NCBI RefSeq assembly: GCF_902459465.1
Contig: NC_047067.1
Span: 16,366,151-16,430,150, forward strand
DNA from: Asterias rubens
Taxonomy: Eukaryota > Echinodermata > Asteroidea > Forcipulatida > Asteriidae
Reading direction: 5' to 3'
Length of the DNA: 64,000 nt
The position numbers and the translations under genes were made by a program. The notes beneath the pieces are model-generated. The model saw only the letters and a program-made list of their open reading frames with translations, was not told the DNA's origin and searched no databases. This document shows positions 40,691-50,789 of the stretch, piece by piece. Every line of letters begins with the position of its first letter. Within the stretch, counting starts at the first letter, position 1.

Positions 40691-42530
40691 GTGCAGAAGT
40701 AGTAAGCCCACACAGATACCATCGTCGGAAAAGCCAAAGTACAACAGTACATATAATATTGAAGAGACTGTGCCCCAGGATGAAACTAGTGACATGGATT
40801 CATTACCACCACATAATTACACCTTGTATAAGACCACTTTACATTCCAAGGAACCACCGCTGATAATAACTTTGTCAATCAATAACACACCAGTGGCAAT
40901 GGAAATCGACACTGGCGCATCAGTTTCAATTCTCAGTGAGAACACATATGAGACGGTCTTCATGGGAAAGAAACCGCCCCTCTCTAAGGACACAGATGTA
41001 GAACTGCGTACCTATACAGGACAGAAGATTCAAGTCATTGGTAATTGTACTGTTACAGTTGAGCACAATTTCCAAAAGGCTGAATTGCCCCTCCTTGTTG
41101 TAGCAGGTAAGGGACCGAATTTACTTGGCCGGAACTGGTTGCGTCACCTTAAGTTGGCATGGCACACGATTCGCCATGTGGATCAAACACCATCAACTGC
41201 ATCGAACATTACTGAACAGTACAGTGAGTTGTTCTGTGATGACTTAGGACAGCTCAAAGGTCAACGGGTGCACATCAGCATTAGGGATGATGCAAGGCCT
41301 GTATTCTGCAAGGCCAGGCCTGTGCCATTTGCAATGAAGCAACAGGTTAATGATGAACTGGATCGGCTCGAGAGGGAGGGTGTGATTGAACAGTACCTTT
41401 TCTCGATGGGCATCACCCATTGTACCCATTATGAAGGAATCGGGTAAATTGCGTATCTGTGGGGACTACAAGTCTACTGTTAATCAGTCAACAAACACGG
41501 ACATTTACCCATTACTTCGCAGCTATGGCAGGAGGTAAGGCATTTAGTAAGTTGGATCTAAGTCACGCCTATCTGCAGCTTCTTGATGAGGAGTCTCGTG
41601 AGCTGCTAACAATCAATACGCACAAAGGGCTCTTTCAGTACACGCGTATGCCTTTTGGCATATCCTCCGCACCTGCAATATTCCAAAGGACCATCGAAAG
41701 CCTACTAGCACATATCCCACAAGCGGTCGCATTCCTCGATGACGTGTTAGTTACAGGACGCACTGAAGCAGAGCATGCAGCAAATCTCCATAAAGTCCTG
41801 AGTCGGCTCCACAGCGCAGGACTCCGTTTGAAACGAGAAAAATGTGTATTTCTTGCAACCGAAGTCATTTACTTGGGAAATCGCATAAATGCAGCAGGGT
41901 TGCAACCAACATCGGATAAAGTTCTAGCAGTCAGGGATGCACCAATTCCACGGAACGTGTCGGAGAAGTCCTACCTTGGACTCCTGAATTATTATGGAAA
42001 GTTTCTTTTCAATTTGTCGTCAGTATTGGCCCCATTACACAGTCTGCTTAAGAAGAACACCAGCTGGTCGTGGAAACCAACCAATGAAAAATCCTTCAGA
42101 GACTCAAAGGAATTGCTTATGTCGGCCAAAGTACTTGCCCACTACGACCCAGATAAGGAGTTGATAATGGCCTGTGATGCCAGTCCCTATGGTGTGGGCG
42201 CTGTGTTAGCCCACAGAATGTCGGATGGATCGGAACACCCAGTCGCTTATGCCTCGCGTTCTTTTTCACCAGCAGAGAAAAACTACTCGCAGCTTGACAA
42301 AGAAGGTTTAGCTGTGATTTTCGGAGTCAAGAAATTTCACCAGTGTGTCTATGGACGCCGGTTTGAGATAACCACGGATCACAAGCCATTGCTTGGACTA
42401 TTCAGTGAACACCGAGCAATATCCCCCATAGCGTCATCCTGTATTCAACGTTGGGCCCTCACACTAGCAGCCTATGAGTATAGCTTGGTGTACAAACCTG
42501 GGCATTTGAATGGCAATGCCGATGCCCTCA
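40680..42530 (+). pseudogene. Gypsy protease-RT-RNase H, broken
   Basis: 40680-41447 holds the aspartic protease (MEIDTGASVSIL, LLGRNWLRHL) and the start of RT (GVIEQ), where a frameshift near 41395 ends the frame. 41459-42664 resumes with RT FSKLDLSHAYLQL, RMPFGISSAP, FLDDVLVT (Phe in place of the usual Tyr in YLDD), then RNase H MACDASPYGVGAV and ITTDHKPLLG. The frame is lost again around 42535. Domains are recognisable but cannot be made as one protein. Confidence 0.87.
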
Positions 42531-42534
42531 GCCC

Positions 42535-43925
42535 CTGTCAACATCGATCCATCATACTCCAACACCAGCAGACTACATCATGGTTATGGATCGGTTGGAA
42601 ACAACGCTTGTCGGTCCTGACAAAATTCGTCTTTGGACGAGTAGAGACCCAACACTCTCTCTAGTGCGCACATACGTGATGAATGGATGGCCAAGTGACT
42701 GTAATAATGAAGCACTAAAGCCATATACTTGCCGCAAAGATGAATTAAGTGTGCAAGATGGTTGCATATTGTGGGGTTCCCGAGTAGTCATCCCCCACAA
42801 GGCCGAACATAGATTGTCCAGGAACTGCATGAATCGCACCCTGGAATCTCGCGAATGAAATCACTCGCTCGTAGCTATGTGTGGTGGCCAAACATGGACA
42901 GAGACCTGGAAGATAAAGTTAAACAGTGCACCGCATGTCAAGTCTCTCGTAAATCTCCACCCACTGCTCCGCTTCACCCCTTGGAGTTCCCTTGTCGGCC
43001 ATGGTCGCGTTTGCACTTGGACTATGCAGGCCCATTTATGGGTAGAATGTTCTTGGTGATAGTTGATGCACATAGTAAGTGGTTGGACATCATGTCATGC
43101 ACAGTACAACGTCACAAGCCACAGTTGAACGGCTTCGTCAGACCTTTGCAACCCATGGTCTGCCGGAAATAATTGTCACAGACAACGGCAGCAACTTCAC
43201 AAGCGCAGACTTTAAAGACTTTTTGCGATTGAATGGCATAAAACATGTCAGATCGGCACCGTTCCACCCCTCTTCCAATGGTTTGGCAGAGAGGGCAGTG
43301 CAGTCGTTTAAAGCTGCAATGCTACGTATGACTGGAGGTACCGTTGAAACCAAATTGTCACGATTCCTGATGAGTTATCGCGTCACACCTCACGCAACCA
43401 CAGGTGTATCCCCCGTAGAGATGTTGATGAAACGCAAACTTTGCACACGGCTTGATGCAATTCGTCCTAATATCCAAGTCCGTGTTGACAGCTAGCAGTT
43501 CTCGCAGAAGGTGAACCATGATAAACACACCAAACTGCGCACCTTCAATACCAACGACTCAGTGTATGCCGAAAACTACGCTACTGGACCACGTTGAATT
43601 GCCGGTTTGACTGCGAACCGAGTTGGAAACTGTATGTTTACAGTTCAGCTGGATGATGGACGTGTCTGGAGAAGACATGTGGATCAATTACGAACCCGTC
43701 AGTTGCTTGTTACACCCCCCGTCAATGATCCTATTGCACCAGTCCCTATTTTTCCATGAAGGGAAGAGGAAGATGATAGGAGCAAGTCTAGTTCCTGTGC
43801 GGACAACCAACCTGAACAGCCAACGGATCAAAGCCAATCTGTGAACAATTCTCCAAACCCAGACCTTCGCCGATCAACGCGCACCCACAATAAACCCCCT
43901 CGCTACAGATTCCACGGTTCCTAAC
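42535..43925 (+). pseudogene. Gypsy integrase and tail, broken
   Basis: Three overlapping frames cover the linker and zinc region (42580-43172, KQCTACQVSRKSPPTAPLHP) and the catalytic core. First Asp is in LHLDYAGPF and second in VTDNGSNF. Glu is in GLAERAVQS at 43079-43495. A TAG after VRVDS (43493-43495) and later stops cut the C-terminal GPY/F-like and tail regions, which remain recognisable to about 43925. Nearly the same sequence occurs in inverse orientation at 27141-28519. Confidence 0.85.
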
Positions 43926-44300
43926 TGTTGTGACTGTTGAGTGGAATTACGCGTGTATGACATTGATAATAACTGATGGACAGGCTGGATGTTTTTGAAG
44001 TGTAGTTGAACAGTTGTTCAATCTTTTGATTTGTTATTGGAATTGCAAGGAGTAATTGTTAAAATCTTTAAGGTTACTTGATTGTGTTCATACTACTTAG
44101 TGTGTTAAATTCTCTCATCCATGCAGAGTAAAACAATGCTTTCTTTTATGATGTGCCTTGGTGATTGGTAATCTAACCCAAGTCCTCAATTATTGATACC
44201 AGGACTTCAGAAAATTGGGGTTTTTAGGTATTCTCTAAGGGACATTTGTTTTGTGTTACATTAGCTGGGAAGTGTTGCATTTAACTAAAGGGGGAGGAGT

Positions 44301-44461
44301 TGTAGTAACTTGCAAAGTAGCTTTTCTATATAGCGCCCTCTCTTGGTTGTTACTGTTTAGTATTATTATTGGTTTACAAAATGGCTGCTGTTGAGTTCAG
44401 TCTTGTTTAATAAAGCTACGTTCAGTTCAGTAAAGAATCGTCTCAACGACTGGTTATAACA
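44301..44461 (+). repeat. 3' LTR of Gypsy in copy 3
   Basis: 161 bp, TG...CA ends, followed by the ATTCT target duplication and then by family B sequence. Preceded by a purine tract. Confidence 0.93.
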
Positions 44462-45017
44462 ATTCTGCAGGCACTTCAGTTTAGAAAGGTCACAAGGTCA
44501 AGAGAAGGTCACCAACATACCCATGTGAAGTATGTAAGGCCCTTTCATATGATGTATAGATTGTCAAAATAGCTTTTGTGGTTGAGGAAATGTGAACTGA
44601 TGAATAATGACGACTGGAGAAGAGACTAACTAACCGAAAGGAATTTTTTTGGAAAACGCCTTGAAAACAGACTACGTACGTAGAGCCCTTTCAAATGTTG
44701 TCAAAATAGCTTTTGTGGTTGAGGGCATAGGAACTTATGCATAATGACGACTTGAGTAGAGACTATCCTAACCGGAAGGGAAATGTTTGTTGAAAACGCC
44801 TTGAAAACAGACTACGTACTTAAAGCCCTTTCATATGATGTATAGATTGTCAAAATAGCTTTTGTGGTTGAGGACCATATGCATAATGACGACTGAAGAA
44901 GAGACTAACTAACCAGAAAAGAAACGTTAGATGAAAACGCCTTGAAAACAGACTAAAAACGAAGCTGTTTATAGGAGAATAAAAAAATAAAATCAAAAAA
45001 TAAATAATACAAAATTT

Positions 45018-45118
45018 GGTCGCCAATTGGTCTCCCATCCAAGTACTGACCAGGCCCAATTTTGCTTAACTTCAGTGATCGGACGGGACAGCGTTATCAA
45101 CGCTGTACGGTCGTAGAT
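45018..45118 (-). pseudogene. 5S rRNA-derived segment in family B copy 3
   Basis: Minus-strand match to 5S rRNA as in copy 2. Box C (GGATGGGAGACC) is perfect here, and the intermediate element GCCTGGTCAGTACTT differs from typical 5S by one base. GGACGGGACAGCG lacks bases present in copy 2. Confidence 0.8.
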
Positions 45119-45526
45119 ACAACCTGAAAATGTACATTTGAAGAAAATATACAATAAATCCGATTTTAACCAGAAGACAAGGTCAAAAAGGGGTCATGTC
45201 TGTGAGGCGTTTACGGAGTTTCAAATGACCTTTCCGATGATGTATTGATTGTAAGAATCCCTCATGTAGATCAAAAGTTATGATTTTTTGAAATAATAAA
45301 CTTTGAATTAATGTATCTCGTCAACTGATGACATCATCGTGACGTAACACCTTCTGTATCATCTACTGGTTATTGTCTAAATGTGTGCAAAGCAACTTAA
45401 TGCAAGCTTCGCAACTATGCTTTTTCTTGTGGACAATCGACTCTGAGAGGAAGAGGTAAAACTATAAAAAAAACGAAAAAACCCGAACAATAACAAAGAG
45501 TTGTTCGGGCTGTTGCCCGAACACCT

Positions 45527-46345
45527 AACTAGGCTCAAGTTTTTGTCATACCAAAAACAAGGTGTTCGGCTTCCGGGAGTACACAAATACAACCATGTTG
45601 GACAATTATCGAAAGAAAAACCCATGAAATTAGGCCTTATCAAAGCATTAACATGCACTTCCTGTTTAGACAGGTCAAAAGGTCAAGAGAAGGTCACCAA
45701 AATTTCAGTTTTTGTGAAGTACCAAAAACCCTTTCATTGATGTATAGATTCCAAAAAGCTTTTGTGGTTGAGGAAATATTAAATAGGAACTTATGGAAAA
45801 TGACGACTGGAGAAGAGACTACTTAGATGGAAGGGAAATGTTTGTTAAAAACGTCTTGAAAACAGACTCCGTATGTAAAGCCCTTTCATGGAGATATTTG
45901 TTAAAAACGCCTTGAAAACAGCTAGACTCCGTATGTAAAGCCCTTTCACATAGATTGTCAAAATAGCTTTTGTGATTGAGGACATTGAACTTATGAATAA
46001 TGTTGAAAAGAGACTAACGAACCGGAAGAGAAATGTTTGCTGAAAACGCCTTGACAACAGACTGTAAAATAAGTAAGTAAACAAAAAATAATAATAAAAA
46101 TGGCCAAGCAGTCTCCCATCCAAGTACTGACCGGGCCAATGTTGCTTAACTTCAGTGATCAAACGGGAACCATAGTAATCAACGTAGTACGGTCGTAGTC
46201 AAACATGTATTTTTGATGACTGGCGGAGGAGGGTTACATTATTGCAACTAGGGACGAAGAGAAGATAAAGAAGTAAAAAAAAAAAAAACCAAAAAACCCA
46301 AACAATAACAAAAGGTGTTCAGAGCTATGCTCTGCTCCGAACACT
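45527..46345 (+). mobile_element. family B element, copy 4, divergent
   Basis: Starts AACTAGGCTCAAG. The 5' stem has changed sequence (GTTTTTG..CAAAAAC, 7 bp) but kept a hairpin, and the box AGGTGTTCGGC is retained. The interior has CACTTCCTGTTTAGACAGG, three decayed monomers and the 5S-derived segment (46101-46200). The 3' hairpin is rebuilt: outer stem GTGTTC/GAACAC (46315-46344) around an inner AGAGCTATGCTCT. About 0.8 kb. Confidence 0.7.
46101..46200 (-). pseudogene. 5S rRNA-derived segment in family B copy 4
   Basis: Minus strand reads GACTACGACCGTACTACGTT, AAGTTAAGCAACATTGG, CCCGGTCAGTACTTGGAT and GGGAGACTGCTTGGCC. The 3' part (GCTTGGCC) is closer to real 5S than in copies 2 and 3. It is not a functional gene, as internal substitutions break helices. 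Confidence 0.78.
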
Positions 46346-46414
46346 AAGAAGAAGTATGAAGAAAAACAAAAACTAACCAAAATAAGAGGTGTTCCGGGCT
46401 GTTGGCCCGAACAC
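46346..46414 (+). repeat. extra family B-type 3' terminal hairpin
   Basis: After copy 4, a second A-rich leader (AAAAACAAAAACTAACCAAA) is followed by GTGTTCCGGGCTGTTGGCCCGAACAC (hairpin at 46389-46414). This is a duplicated terminal module, comparable to the six-fold array at the end of family A. Confidence 0.75.
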
Positions 46415-46699
46415 GATCTATGAAAACCCCATAGTTAAGGAGGGCGCACTGTGTGATGCTGCTTGCACAAACACGACGGGACCGCAAGGGGACACGCGCA
46501 TCATTCTGTACGCGCGTTGAATATAAGAAACACACGTCGAAGTTTGTGTTTATTGAATGCTATGCGATGCTGTTTTTTCAACTAACAAAATGGCCGCACA
46601 AACACATGCTAGGCAATGCCTGTTTGATCAACTTAGAAAACGGCCGCCTGCGCGCATGCCGAGTCGCGTGATAGGCCAGTGCGCCCTCTAGTTCTTAGT
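46415..46699. other. no recognisable feature
   Basis: GC-richer sequence with CGCGCG-containing stretches. No exon or repeat identified. Confidence 0.4.
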
Positions 46700-46915
46700 G
46701 GGTGCGTTCGATAAGCTTCCCTGTGTCGACTCCGCAGTGCTCACTCGGGTGAGCCCCCGACAAGGGCTAATCGAACAAATCACACTCGCGTGCCCTCTCG
46801 TGGTGACACGCGGCATGCACCTCACATCACTGGGGGCTGACCCGGGTGCCTGTCAAAGCTGTCCGAACGCACCGGGGCAGACCGGGTCGACCCAGGGAAG
46901 CTAACGAACGCACCC
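46700..46915. mobile_element. MITE with GGGTGCGTTCG ends
   Basis: Terminal inverted repeats: GGGTGCGTTCGATAAGCTTC at the left and AAGCTAACGAACGCACCC at the right, extending inward with CCCTG and CAGGG. About 216 bp, GC-rich, non-coding. Flanks show no clear target duplication. Its ends match the MITE at 57618-57769. Confidence 0.8.
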
Positions 46916-46979
46916 ATATAACTCTATGGGAAACCCTCATGTCACTGCACGTATATTGTACCCAATGAAGTCACTGGAT

Positions 46980-47268
46980 CAGGGCCCAATTTCATAGCGC
47001 TGCTTATCAGCCGATTTTGTGCTTACTCAGTGCAATTTCTATTTCATAACGCTGCTAACCGTAAGCACACGAAAAAGGCATGCTAACCTTCCGGTGCTGA
47101 CCGCACGAAAATAAATGACGTCACAATGCAAATCCACGGTAAACACGCAATGGCCGTCCAATTTTTTTTGCTAACCTGTGAAACACGCTAAGGCTTAAGC
47201 AAATTTTTCTGCTACAGTAAGCACACAAATTTGCTAACCGTTTAGCAGCGCTATGAAATTGGGCCCTG
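46980..47268. mobile_element. MITE with CAGGGCCCAATTTCATAGCG ends
   Basis: The left end CAGGGCCCAATTTCATAGCG is matched by the right end CGCTATGAAATTGGGCCCTG, perfect over at least 24 bp including CTGC/GCAG. The interior repeats CTGCTAACCGTAAGCACA-type motifs and the halves are partly self-complementary. No ORF. No convincing target duplication. Confidence 0.85.
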
Positions 47269-47303
47269 ATTGCAGGGGGTATAAGACTAGACATGGGCCC
47301 AGT

Positions 47304-47557
47304 ATGGGCCCAATTTCATAGAGCTGCTAAGCACAACAATTTGCTTAGCATGGAATTTTGGCCTGCATAAAAACAGGATTTCTAACAAAATTTCCACGTG
47401 ATTTTCAGGATAAGCAAACAACAGCTGAATATCAGTACAGGCAATAATTTTTTACGCATCAAATGGAAATTTTGGTGGGTATCATGTTTTTTTTTCAAGG
47501 AAGAAATTTCATGCTAAGCAAATTTTCGTGCTTAGCAGCTCTATGAAATTGGGCCCA
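47304..47557. mobile_element. MITE with TGGGCCCAATTTCATAGAG ends
   Basis: TGGGCCCAATTTCATAGAG and CTCTATGAAATTGGGCCCA form terminal inverted repeats that extend through CTGCTAAGCAC/GTGCTTAGCAG. It is a separate, less GC-rich relative of the neighbouring MITE and of the 20340 copies, and lies only 35 bp from the previous one. Confidence 0.85.
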
Positions 47558-47651
47558 GCACTGAGTGGAATATCTGGCCGGAAACGCGGCTAGCTTACAG
47601 CTTTGATCGGTCAGCGATCGATACGGCGATCTACTACTTACCGTAAAATCA

Positions 47652-48085
47652 CCGTCAACTTGCTTGGTGCCGTCAACTCGCCGTCAACTCAACCAATACA
47701 CATTTAAAATCTACAACAGAGGCATAACACTATTAAGTTTTAGCTACAAGATAATTTTCATAAGTTTTAGGTTACATATCAGTAATTTTTACTACATTTA
47801 ATTGAGTTTTGTTCTGGTGAAAACAATTAGGGCGTATCAGCAAAGCCGTCGGCCGCCATCTTGCTTTTTCACGGATCTTTGTACAACATGGACAACAGAG
47901 GACGCTTTCCTGAAAACGAATAGTCTTAGCCCAAAACGTCAATTCGGTAATGCATAGTATTTTATGTACTGAGCTTCGTGTAAACTGATCGCTACCTGAC
48001 AACTTGGGTAAAGACTAATCCATTCCTGCCATCTGCGTAGTGGTTGAGTTGCCAGTGAGTTGACGGCACAAGTGAGTTCACGGCA
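47652..48085. repeat. inverted repeat pair around a 430 bp segment
   Basis: CCGTCAACTCGCCGTCAACT and CAACCA (47665-47695) are matched in reverse by TGGTTGAGTTGCCAGTGAGT and TGACGGCAC (48040-48075). Arms are imperfect and built from a CCGTCAACT repeat. A 76-codon minus ORF inside has no recognisable domain. A non-autonomous DNA element is possible. Confidence 0.55.
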
Positions 48086-48452
48086 ACCGATCTAATAATA
48101 CACACACAACCGGTAACCTAACCACGAATACCCGGCCCATCCCACGGTGTACGTATACGTATTGAATTGTCGAATGGTAAATCCGGTGAAACAATACAAT
48201 GGCGAGGGTAAGTGTCTTTTAATAAAGAAATATATTCAGCTTTACTTACTTTACATGAGCGACACATTAATACGAGTCACGGCCTCATCCAGTAGTTTTT
48301 GTCCTTATCAAAGAAAAGGTGTTCGGCTTCTCAGAGTACAAAAATATGTACGTACTACTACCGACTACTGCTATAGAATAGAGTATACTCTAGACTGACC
48401 ACTGTCACACTGACCATGGAGGTGTAGCCGGCCTCTGGCCTGGCCTGGGGCT
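48086..48452 (+). other. unassigned; possible family B 5'-end relic at 48290
   Basis: AGTTTTTGTCCTTATC then AAAGAAAAGGTGTTCGGCTT at about 48292-48330 resembles the divergent 5' end of family B copy 4 (hairpin followed by AGGTGTTCGGC and then CTTC..GAGTACA). The rest is unassigned. Confidence 0.45.
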
Positions 48453-49164
48453 GGGTGCGTTCCACTCGCGCAAACGACTCGCAACTGTTCGCGCAAACGT
48501 TTTTTATCTTTTGAACGATTGGTGCGTATAGACCTTTCTTTTGCAACGTCACAGCCCGAGTTTTTGCCAACCCAGATTGAAAAACTATGGAAAGCCGTAA
48601 GTGCAAATCAAAAAAAGATCGCTATTTTTGGTGACAATGTTACCAAATTTGTTGATTTTGTTTAAAATAAAACAACTAATTATAACAGATATTTTGTTTA
48701 ATTGAAAGTTAGCAGAAATGGTTGAATTTTGTTAAAACATCTGTTAATACGATTGAATGCTTTACTAACATTCGGACGACCATGCCAACCAAGGCGGTTT
48801 GTTAATCAACAAAAGAAAGGTCTATACGCAATGTCAACATGGCGGCGCCCTGAAATGAAGATGGCGCGCACCTTACGTAGTTTTTTTAAAACTATGTTTT
48901 TGCTGCAATAGTCCTCTTTTTGACATCATTACATCAACTAAAATTAACTTTGTTATTCCAAATCTGCATTATCATCCACCGAAAATACAATGTCATTATG
49001 TTTGTGACAAAGAAATAATACCGTATGCTTGTCCGTCATTTTAAAGTATGTTCGCCTAAAGTTGCCAACGTTCGCCAACGGTGGCAGCGAACAACTGGTT
49101 CCACTTGAAATTGTTGGTGAACGTGCGCAACTGTTGGCAACGTTTGCGCGAGTGGAACGCACCC
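48453..49164. mobile_element. GGGTGCGTTCCACTCGCGC-ended element with nested element
   Basis: GGGTGCGTTCCACTCGCGCA (48453) and TGCGCGAGTGGAACGCACCC (to 49164) form terminal inverted repeats, with further inner homology (GCAACTGTTCGCGCAAACG and CGCAACTGTTGGCAACG). Inside, GCGTATAGACCTTTCTTTTG (48524) and AAAAGAAAGGTCTATACGC (to 48829) make a second, nested inverted-repeat element of about 300 bp. No transposase ORF. Confidence 0.75.
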
Positions 49165-49215
49165 CAGGTAATCATCATGGTAATGGTATGGTTAGCGTCA
49201 GTCAGTCATTCATTT

Positions 49216-49602
49216 AGGGCGTCCCATTTTCAAGGTGTCCCTAAAATCGCGGCAAATCTTTTACCTCTCTGTGCGCGATGTAAACAGTCCCTAGATAAAA
49301 TGTTTGTGGTTTGACTTGCCAAGCAAAAACAGTCTCCACTCCTTTGACAAACACTTAGAAGTAGAACCATGTATTTTTGTAAATGTAAGGCTCCACTGGT
49401 TAGTTGCACTTGTATCGTAGGAGGTCCTGTTTTCAAGGTGTCCCTAAAATCGTGGCAAATCTTTTACCTCTCTGTGCGTGATGTAAACAGTCCCTAGATA
49501 CAAAAATTTTGGTTTTATTTGCCAAGCAAAGAGTCTCCTCTTTCTTGACCAAAAATTAGAAACACGTAAGGCTCCACCACTGCACTGGTTATTTGCACTT
49601 AA
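49216..49602. repeat. ~205 bp direct tandem duplication
   Basis: Two copies share TTTTCAAGGTGTCCCTAAAA, CGGCAAATCTTTTACCTCTC, GATGTAAACAGTCCCTAGAT and GTAAGGCTCCAC (starts near 49216 and 49421). Divergence of about 15-20% and small indels show it is old. ORFs in it are not genes. Confidence 0.85.
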
Positions 49603-50029
49603 ATGCAAAAAAAATTGTATTTTAGGCATTTCTACAAGGTACAAAAATATGTCATAGTATTGAGGCCATATAAAAAAAATTGCCCACCGAAAAAGTTTCA
49701 TCAAACACTATTTCAATTCACAATTCACGATCAAACCATGTGACTGAACATTCTGCTGAGCATTCTGGAAAAATACTAGGCTTAAAGAAGCCATGTGCCT
49801 AACATTATTTTTTGAGGTTTCTTTTTAACCCTTGTATCAATATTATTATAAATATTAAATTTTAAACATTAGCTTGGTGATTCAATTACCACTTTTTATT
49901 TTGACGCTTTAATATAAATATTAAGGGGGAAAATTTTTATTAAAAATAAATAAAAATCGGATTTAAAAGCAAATAATTATTCACACTTTTTATGTAATTT
50001 TTATTTTTTAATTTTGTTTGCAAATTACC
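49603..50029. other. AT-rich, no recognisable feature
   Basis: Very AT-rich (TTATTATAAATATTAAATTT-like stretches). No exon, RNA gene or repeat identified. Confidence 0.5.
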
Positions 50030-50226
50030 ATGGTAATTTTAGAGTCATACACAGAGTTTCACAGAACACTTGCAGTCACTGCAGATATTTCTTCCGCGTA
50101 TGGCTTCACCGGGAAACCATTGTTTCTCATTTGCCTTGAAAACAGGAAAAACTCCAAACAAATGGGACTAGTTGAAGTCATTGAAGATCGGTGTGTTGGA
50201 GTAAATTTCAATGTCCATCAAGTTTG
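50030..50226 (+). CDS. possible terminal coding exon, unrecognised
   Basis: After an acceptor-like TTTTAG at about 50041, a frame reads SYTEFHRTLAVTADISSAYG then FTGKPLFLICLENRKNSKQ and ends NVHQV before TGA at about 50225. Codon use and residue mix look like real protein, and GAATAAATGA about 30 nt downstream could be a poly-A signal. It has no recognised domain and no upstream exon was identified. It could be the last exon of a host gene or of an old transposon. Confidence 0.3.
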
Positions 50227-50229
50227 AAT

Positions 50230-50789
50230 TTATGTTTGCATACTTAATATGAATAAATGAAGATAATTAGGGCATCGGTTGATATATTGCATCATTATTT
50301 TTTTCCCAATTCAAAGAAAAAGGCATAATACTGTGAAAACTGGTAAGAGGAGGATATGGTCGTGTGCCCTATATTCACGCACTGAAGACTTGAGATAGAA
50401 TTTTAGTTTAATTAATTAACAGAACCAAGAACAACTTTGAGCTTTATTTTTATTTGTCCGATGTAATGACTCATAGCCAACCTGAGAGGAGAATTTCAAG
50501 CCTGTAGAACGCCATCGAAGCACAAAGGAGGTCGTCGTCTGCAAACGACCCCATTTTTTTTTCGGCATACATTTTGCATCACATAAATTCACGCACTGGT
50601 TTTGAAACGTCAATACGGGGTCCCTTTCTATGCCGCTTTTTCTTCTAAACACTCGAGTCCGTGCGGCAGGGAAACTAGAAGGCCAAAACTGCCAGTTATA
50701 ACTATTAACCCCATCGATTGTTGTGTTTCTACCAGGCTAATTAGCTGAATCCCTAGCCCTGGTGGTCTTACACTTTCGTATTGTACTAC
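50230..50789. other. no recognisable feature
   Basis: A 78-codon minus ORF at 50652-50416 shows no motif. No repeat identified. Confidence 0.45.

Larger units (their letters stand above)
39744..44461 (+). mobile_element. decayed Mag-like Gypsy element inside family B copy 3
   Basis: 161 bp LTRs with TG...CA ends and exact 5 bp target duplication ATTCT (39739-39743 and 44462-44466). The primer site TGGCGACGAGG (39907-39917) matches only the first 11 nt of the tRNA-Ser(GCU) complement. The polypurine tract AAAGGGGGAGGAGT lies before 44301. The LTRs differ at about four sites by eye (about 2.5%). Gag and pol are broken by several stops and frameshifts. Same family as the minus-strand provirus at 26630-31160. 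Confidence 0.9.
39539..45526 (+). mobile_element. family B element, copy 3, split by a Gypsy
   Basis: Starts AACTAGAATTTAGTG with the standard 5' hairpin and box TAGGTGTTTGGC, and is interrupted at 39743 by a Gypsy flanked by ATTCT duplications. It resumes at 44462 (CTGCAGGCACTTCAGTTTAG). The right part has four partial ~125 bp monomers (44537-44960), a 5S-derived segment (45018-45118), TGACATCATCGTGACG and the terminal hairpin GTTCGGGC/GCCCGAAC at 45503-45522, then CACCTA. Without the Gypsy it would be about 1.27 kb. Confidence 0.8.

Noticed and set aside
39087-46200. Functional 5S rRNA genes
   Set aside because: The 3' part and several helix positions are altered in all three copies, and each sits inside a transposable element.
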